Shown here: in pieces, positions 62,401 to 64,000 of the stretch
Numbering within the stretch: position 1 is the stretch's first letter
Layout of the letters: the number at the start of each line of letters is the position of its first letter
Assembly: GCA_028694215.1 (NCBI GenBank)
Contig: JAQUTW010000001.1
Coordinates: 1-64,000, forward strand
Direction: 5' to 3'
Source of the DNA: Paludibacteraceae bacterium
GTDB taxonomy: Bacteria > Bacteroidota > Bacteroidia > Bacteroidales > Paludibacteraceae
DNA: 64,000 nucleotides
Notes under the pieces: model-generated
The model's database searches: none
What the model was told of the DNA's origin: nothing
The model's input: the letters and a program-made list of their open reading frames with translations, nothing else
Translations under genes and position numbers: made by a program

Positions 62401-64000
62401 ATAAATATTGCCACCCATTATTGGAACAACCACTTCGGTTGCTTTTGATACTATAAAAGTGGTATCCGTAGCAAACGGTAATGTATATTCCGTGTACATA
62501 GCCGGACGAGGCACTTCATTTACTACTAATGAATAATTTGCAGATGATACGCTTATCCAGTCTCTTACCAGCAAATAATAAGTATCCGTGCTGTCCGGAA
62601 CAAAAGTCATTTCGGAAGTTACCGTCTTTGTATCGTCGTTATTATAACGATTTTCTTCTGCTATGGCATCATCATATTTGGTAAACGGATCAGCAAACAG
62701 ACAAAGAGCAGCTTCATCATAATGCTCAAACGGAACTTGTGTAGTGAATGTAATATTATAATTGACACCTGCTTCCAAATGCACTGCATAGCCCGTACCG
62801 TAACCATCCCAGTTAGAAGTTGTAATGAAAGGATCTTTTAATATGGTCACTGTGCCATACGCTGTTTTGCCTACCGTTAACTGCTGCTTGTCGAAAAAGT
62901 CATTTGTAAGGCTGTCAATGTTTACATCTTCAAGTTTGGCAGGTAACGCACGGAAAGTATATGTGAAAGGTTGACCTTTTGTTTCATTAAACAAAGTTGC
63001 ATAATACACTCCGGCTTTCAACGTATCGGTATAGTATGGATAACTCTCATTCCATCCATTTACCAACGGTCGTTGTATGGAGCTTGTATCATTCCACAAG
63101 TATATATATTGATCATAATCTTGCGATACAGCCTGCAATCCCAGCACAGTATCATTAGGCAATGTGAAACGGTAAGCCACATAATACGTCTGGAAATAAT
63201 CGGAATAATTGGTAAATACACCGGTAGTATTCAAATATGGCAATGTAACATCTTGATATTCAAATACATCTTTCGGAGTTAATTCACCTTCTGTAATCTT
63301 TAATGAATAGGTTTTCCCCGTTGCTTGTGCCAAGAAGTAGCACGTATCAGGTGCTACGCCGCTATAAGGTAATGATAAAGCTCCTTGATAGTATAATTTG
63401 GCATTCATTTTACCAATAATCGACATATTAGAAGCGAAGATATTAATAGTAGTATCTTTTGCAGGTGTCCATTTGTAAGGAATAGCCTTTATATAATAGT
63501 TCAAACCCTCTGCTTTAACCAAAATAGTGTCTTCTTTGTCCGCCACATTGGCATTTTTAATGGAATAAGGAGCTTTGATTTCTTCAAATACCGGAGGATT
63601 AACATTGTTAATGACACTGCCGGCAAAAATATCCAGTGTATAAGGATATTGACCTATTCCTCCCGGTCGAAAGATATAGGTTCCTGCCTGTAGCGACACC
63701 GTAACAGGTAATTCATTCCCAAAAATAATGCCTTTGCTAAATTCGAAGCCATACTGAGTAAAGCCTAATGTTTCATTATATAATGAAACGGAAATAACGG
63801 TATCGGTAGGTACTGTTAAACGATAAACACGGTTATCATACAATATACCTGTTGAATGAAATGGTAAACGGGTAATCGTTATGGTGTCCACCGCTACATT
63901 GGTAGATTTTTGCCATGCCGTTGCATTTTTTGGTTGACCGATTTGTTGTTGACGCACCGGATTTACCAACGTTTTGCGTTTTTGCTGAGCATCTGCCACA
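59437..64000 (-). CDS. Giant secreted repeat protein with T9SS C-terminal sorting domain (5' end outside the window)
   Basis: Partial: at least 1520 residues, open to the right edge. The first visible residues VADAQQKRK resemble the end of a signal peptide, so only the leader may be missing. About ten beta-rich units fill residues ~20-1300, each ending in strands such as AGTYIFRP, GVYYATLFN, GKYYLTLLSN and GGYYYLVVST, which recall pre-peptidase C-terminal (PPC) domains. Units 6-10 begin with LVKG near residues 660, 916, 1042 and 1171 (one copy degenerate) and repeat about every 128 residues, joined by helices VEEMLNQ, VEELLSD and IDELLDK. Residues ~1363-1440 look like an InlB-B/Flg_new type repeat (NNGTVSPEGV, VTEDHTLHVVF). 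The last ~66 are a type A T9SS sorting domain (ISIYTVTGILVYNGR, AGVYVVRLGNQVAKVVVK). No catalytic motif seen; likely a surface adhesin or scaffold. Confidence 0.85.
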   Translation of the reverse strand, partial: VADAQQKRKTLVNPVRQQQIGQPKNATAWQKSTNVAVDTITITRLPFHSTGILYDNRVYRLTVPTDTVISVSLYNETLGFTQYGFEFSKGIIFGNELPVTVSLQAGTYIFRPGGIGQYPYTLDIFAGSVINNVNPPVFEEIKAPYSIKNANVADKEDTILVKAEGLNYYIKAIPYKWTPAKDTTINIFASNMSIIGKMNAKLYYQGALSLPYSGVAPDTCYFLAQATGKTYSLKITEGELTPKDVFEYQDVTLPYLNTTGVFTNYSDYFQTYYVAYRFTLPNDTVLGLQAVSQDYDQYIYLWNDTSSIQRPLVNGWNESYPYYTDTLKAGVYYATLFNETKGQPFTYTFRALPAKLEDVNIDSLTNDFFDKQQLTVGKTAYGTVTILKDPFITTSNWDGYGTGYAVHLEAGVNYNITFTTQVPFEHYDEAALCLFADPFTKYDDAIAEENRYNNDDTKTVTSEMTFVPDSTDTYYLLVRDWISVSSANYSLVVNEVPRPAMYTEYTLPFATDTTFIVSKATEVVVPIMGGNIYPAYGYYVTVPQDTLLMMSYKDTGFYPYLIISTSPSLDPSSIVLTLPLGNMRGEAFSFSTILNVAAGKYYLTLLSNHTDGDYHLAFDYVNKELSDTTVIRLDSLLRTTNETILPKIDSLMFGCKPTRLVKGKTGLFGKTGKNYHAEAYKLTLDSADLVALQYTKSDTKLYVYQVDKTPTDISDIQFVQDFSNSGECLLFEADTTASYFFVATSSEVGAIYSDVIDIKAVNPLAVMPYDTLIAHAVEITLPFIVRDSFGSATTPLVDNVGGYPLCYAQAYRLHLDSLETIKVTETMTTEKPYCILQDTVGFDEGFSGSYYLVAPRSGEYYIVPSTYNSQTTGNFTLTVERFNGGITVEEMLNQHAVELTKSSDEINGTLSEASPLVKGDSTLFEQNNNFFYSAAYKMNCKAGEILQMELYGSNPMTQMYVYGYDMDGKCTKIQSGEFQFAPDTTGTYYVMFGAYANNSYTSRYNLIYRKIIPVEELLSDYAPTIRLNYISSEDTLQNTTAQLVKGVTGQFGTNNSAFYAKAYRFYLKQNQTIQVQLYASAAMRTYIYKENETNVPVVDMLNTAYSYTATKGGYYYLVVSTKNATANALYMLQLLGTDAITIDELLDKATLLTNQDLPFVYAEQNAVSNKLVKGESARFEQTGYSFCTQAYKIDLVKGSCLKIKAGSNNFPIGGWMYNKINGKYVLALSSNSSSVDITYTASATATYYLAFNPRIPATSMPPIPVTYSIELSDPYQVIEVTGLVLDTNVVNVRDIEEDIPVRMALGEINIYSVVSQGAAPVIINNSGSWVISEDRTQAEYEVTLPSPYVYAKGVDSVVTVLINPATITASCSNNGTVSPEGVTILRRGTNFNYTITADENFVVDSIYVDKEPIASTLINTIGGVYNFTNVTEDHTLHVVFRMVVGVVNTNATQDAIIFGRPDRTVKILGAVANTDISIYTVTGILVYNGRMNSTAATYSLPQAGVYVVRLGNQVAKVVVK
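60190..62030 (-). repeat. Protein-level tandem repeats of ~128 residues inside the T9SS cargo gene
   Basis: LVKG-headed units at about 62023, 61254, 60877 and 60490 (one intermediate copy has diverged). Spacings are ~770, ~377 and ~387 bases, or multiples of ~128 codons. Each unit holds an aromatic AY(K/R) strand about 12-20 residues after LVKG and a YYL/YYV strand near its end. Divergence between units is high at the DNA level, so this is an old repeat. Confidence 0.75.

Noticed and set aside
63997..63999. GTG as the start of the giant T9SS cargo protein
   Set aside because: A secreted protein needs a signal peptide, and the visible residues after this GTG look like the mature start; the true start lies past the right edge.
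1..64000. CRISPR arrays, insertion sequences, prophage or integrase genes
   Set aside because: No regularly spaced direct repeats, transposase or integrase motifs, or terminal inverted repeats were seen anywhere in the window.

Overview
The window is an AT-rich chromosomal stretch from a bacterium of the phylum Bacteroidetes, most likely an anaerobic member of the order Bacteroidales. Four things point there: promoters with the Bacteroidetes -7 motif TAnnTTTG in front of many genes; several type IX secretion system (T9SS) genes (porG, porQ, porX, porW, and the related gldG) plus a cargo protein with a T9SS sorting domain; an RNF complex, reverse rubrerythrin and acetate-forming enzymes, which suit an anaerobic fermenter; and Bacteroidetes-type gene orders such as porG-uppS-bamA-skp and DUF1599-DoxX-tpiA. 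I see no insertion sequence, prophage, CRISPR array or plasmid gene. It reads as core genome with a few lineage-specific surface and lipoprotein genes.

Layout. 1-7.3 kb: serS, then on the minus strand a divergent RluA-type pseudouridine synthase and the operon dxs-trkA-trkH. 7.3-13.7 kb, minus strand: a cysteine-rich lipoprotein, then rseC-rnfBCDGEA, an ion-pumping ferredoxin:NAD oxidoreductase. 13.7-14.3 kb: AT-rich intergenic DNA. 14.3-21.7 kb, plus strand: an envelope-building run of porG, uppS, bamA, three skp-like chaperones, murI and a DEDDh exonuclease. 21.7-24.7 kb: tRNA-Arg(CCU), recO, a peroxide-defence cluster (rubrerythrin, 41-residue rubredoxin, PerR-like Fur protein with an operator-like palindrome), a HAD phosphatase and a CAU tRNA. 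24.7-30.0 kb, minus strand: radA, then pta-ackA-CoA transferase for acetate metabolism. 30.2-32.0 kb: pheS and thyA. 32.1-40.4 kb, minus strand: one probable seven-gene transcript hpt-adk-obgE-porW-porX-porQ-cmk, which mixes housekeeping genes with three T9SS genes. 40.5-46.6 kb, plus strand: pgpH-gldG-aroK-SRPBCC-argH, tightly overlapping. 46.6-48.8 kb: a frameshifted lipoprotein gene divergent from metY. 48.8-50.4 kb: a fused nucleoside kinase. 50.6-55.4 kb, plus strand: Na/Pi cotransporter, DUF1599, DoxX, lipoprotein, tpiA. 55.5-59.2 kb, minus strand: a GtrA / flavoprotein / GT-C membrane glycosyltransferase operon. 59.4-64.0 kb, minus strand: a giant secreted repeat protein that runs off the right edge.

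How the parts fit: BamA and the Skp-like proteins would assemble the outer membrane; PorG, PorQ, PorW and the regulator PorX belong to the T9SS, which would export the giant C-terminal-domain protein at the right end. The GtrA-flavoprotein-glycosyltransferase operon may build or transfer surface sugars. RNF, pta-ackA and the CoA transferase make up an energy-conserving fermentative core, and the rubrerythrin/rubredoxin/PerR cluster protects it from oxygen and peroxide.

The observations most worth a second look are the T9SS genes packed into a housekeeping operon, the modular ~128-residue-repeat secreted protein, a pseudouridine synthase with Glu in place of the catalytic Asp, an exact 7-1-7 palindrome at the perR-like gene, the triplicated skp genes, and a cysteine-rich lipoprotein. 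I did not find a clearly new multi-gene defence or mobile system here.
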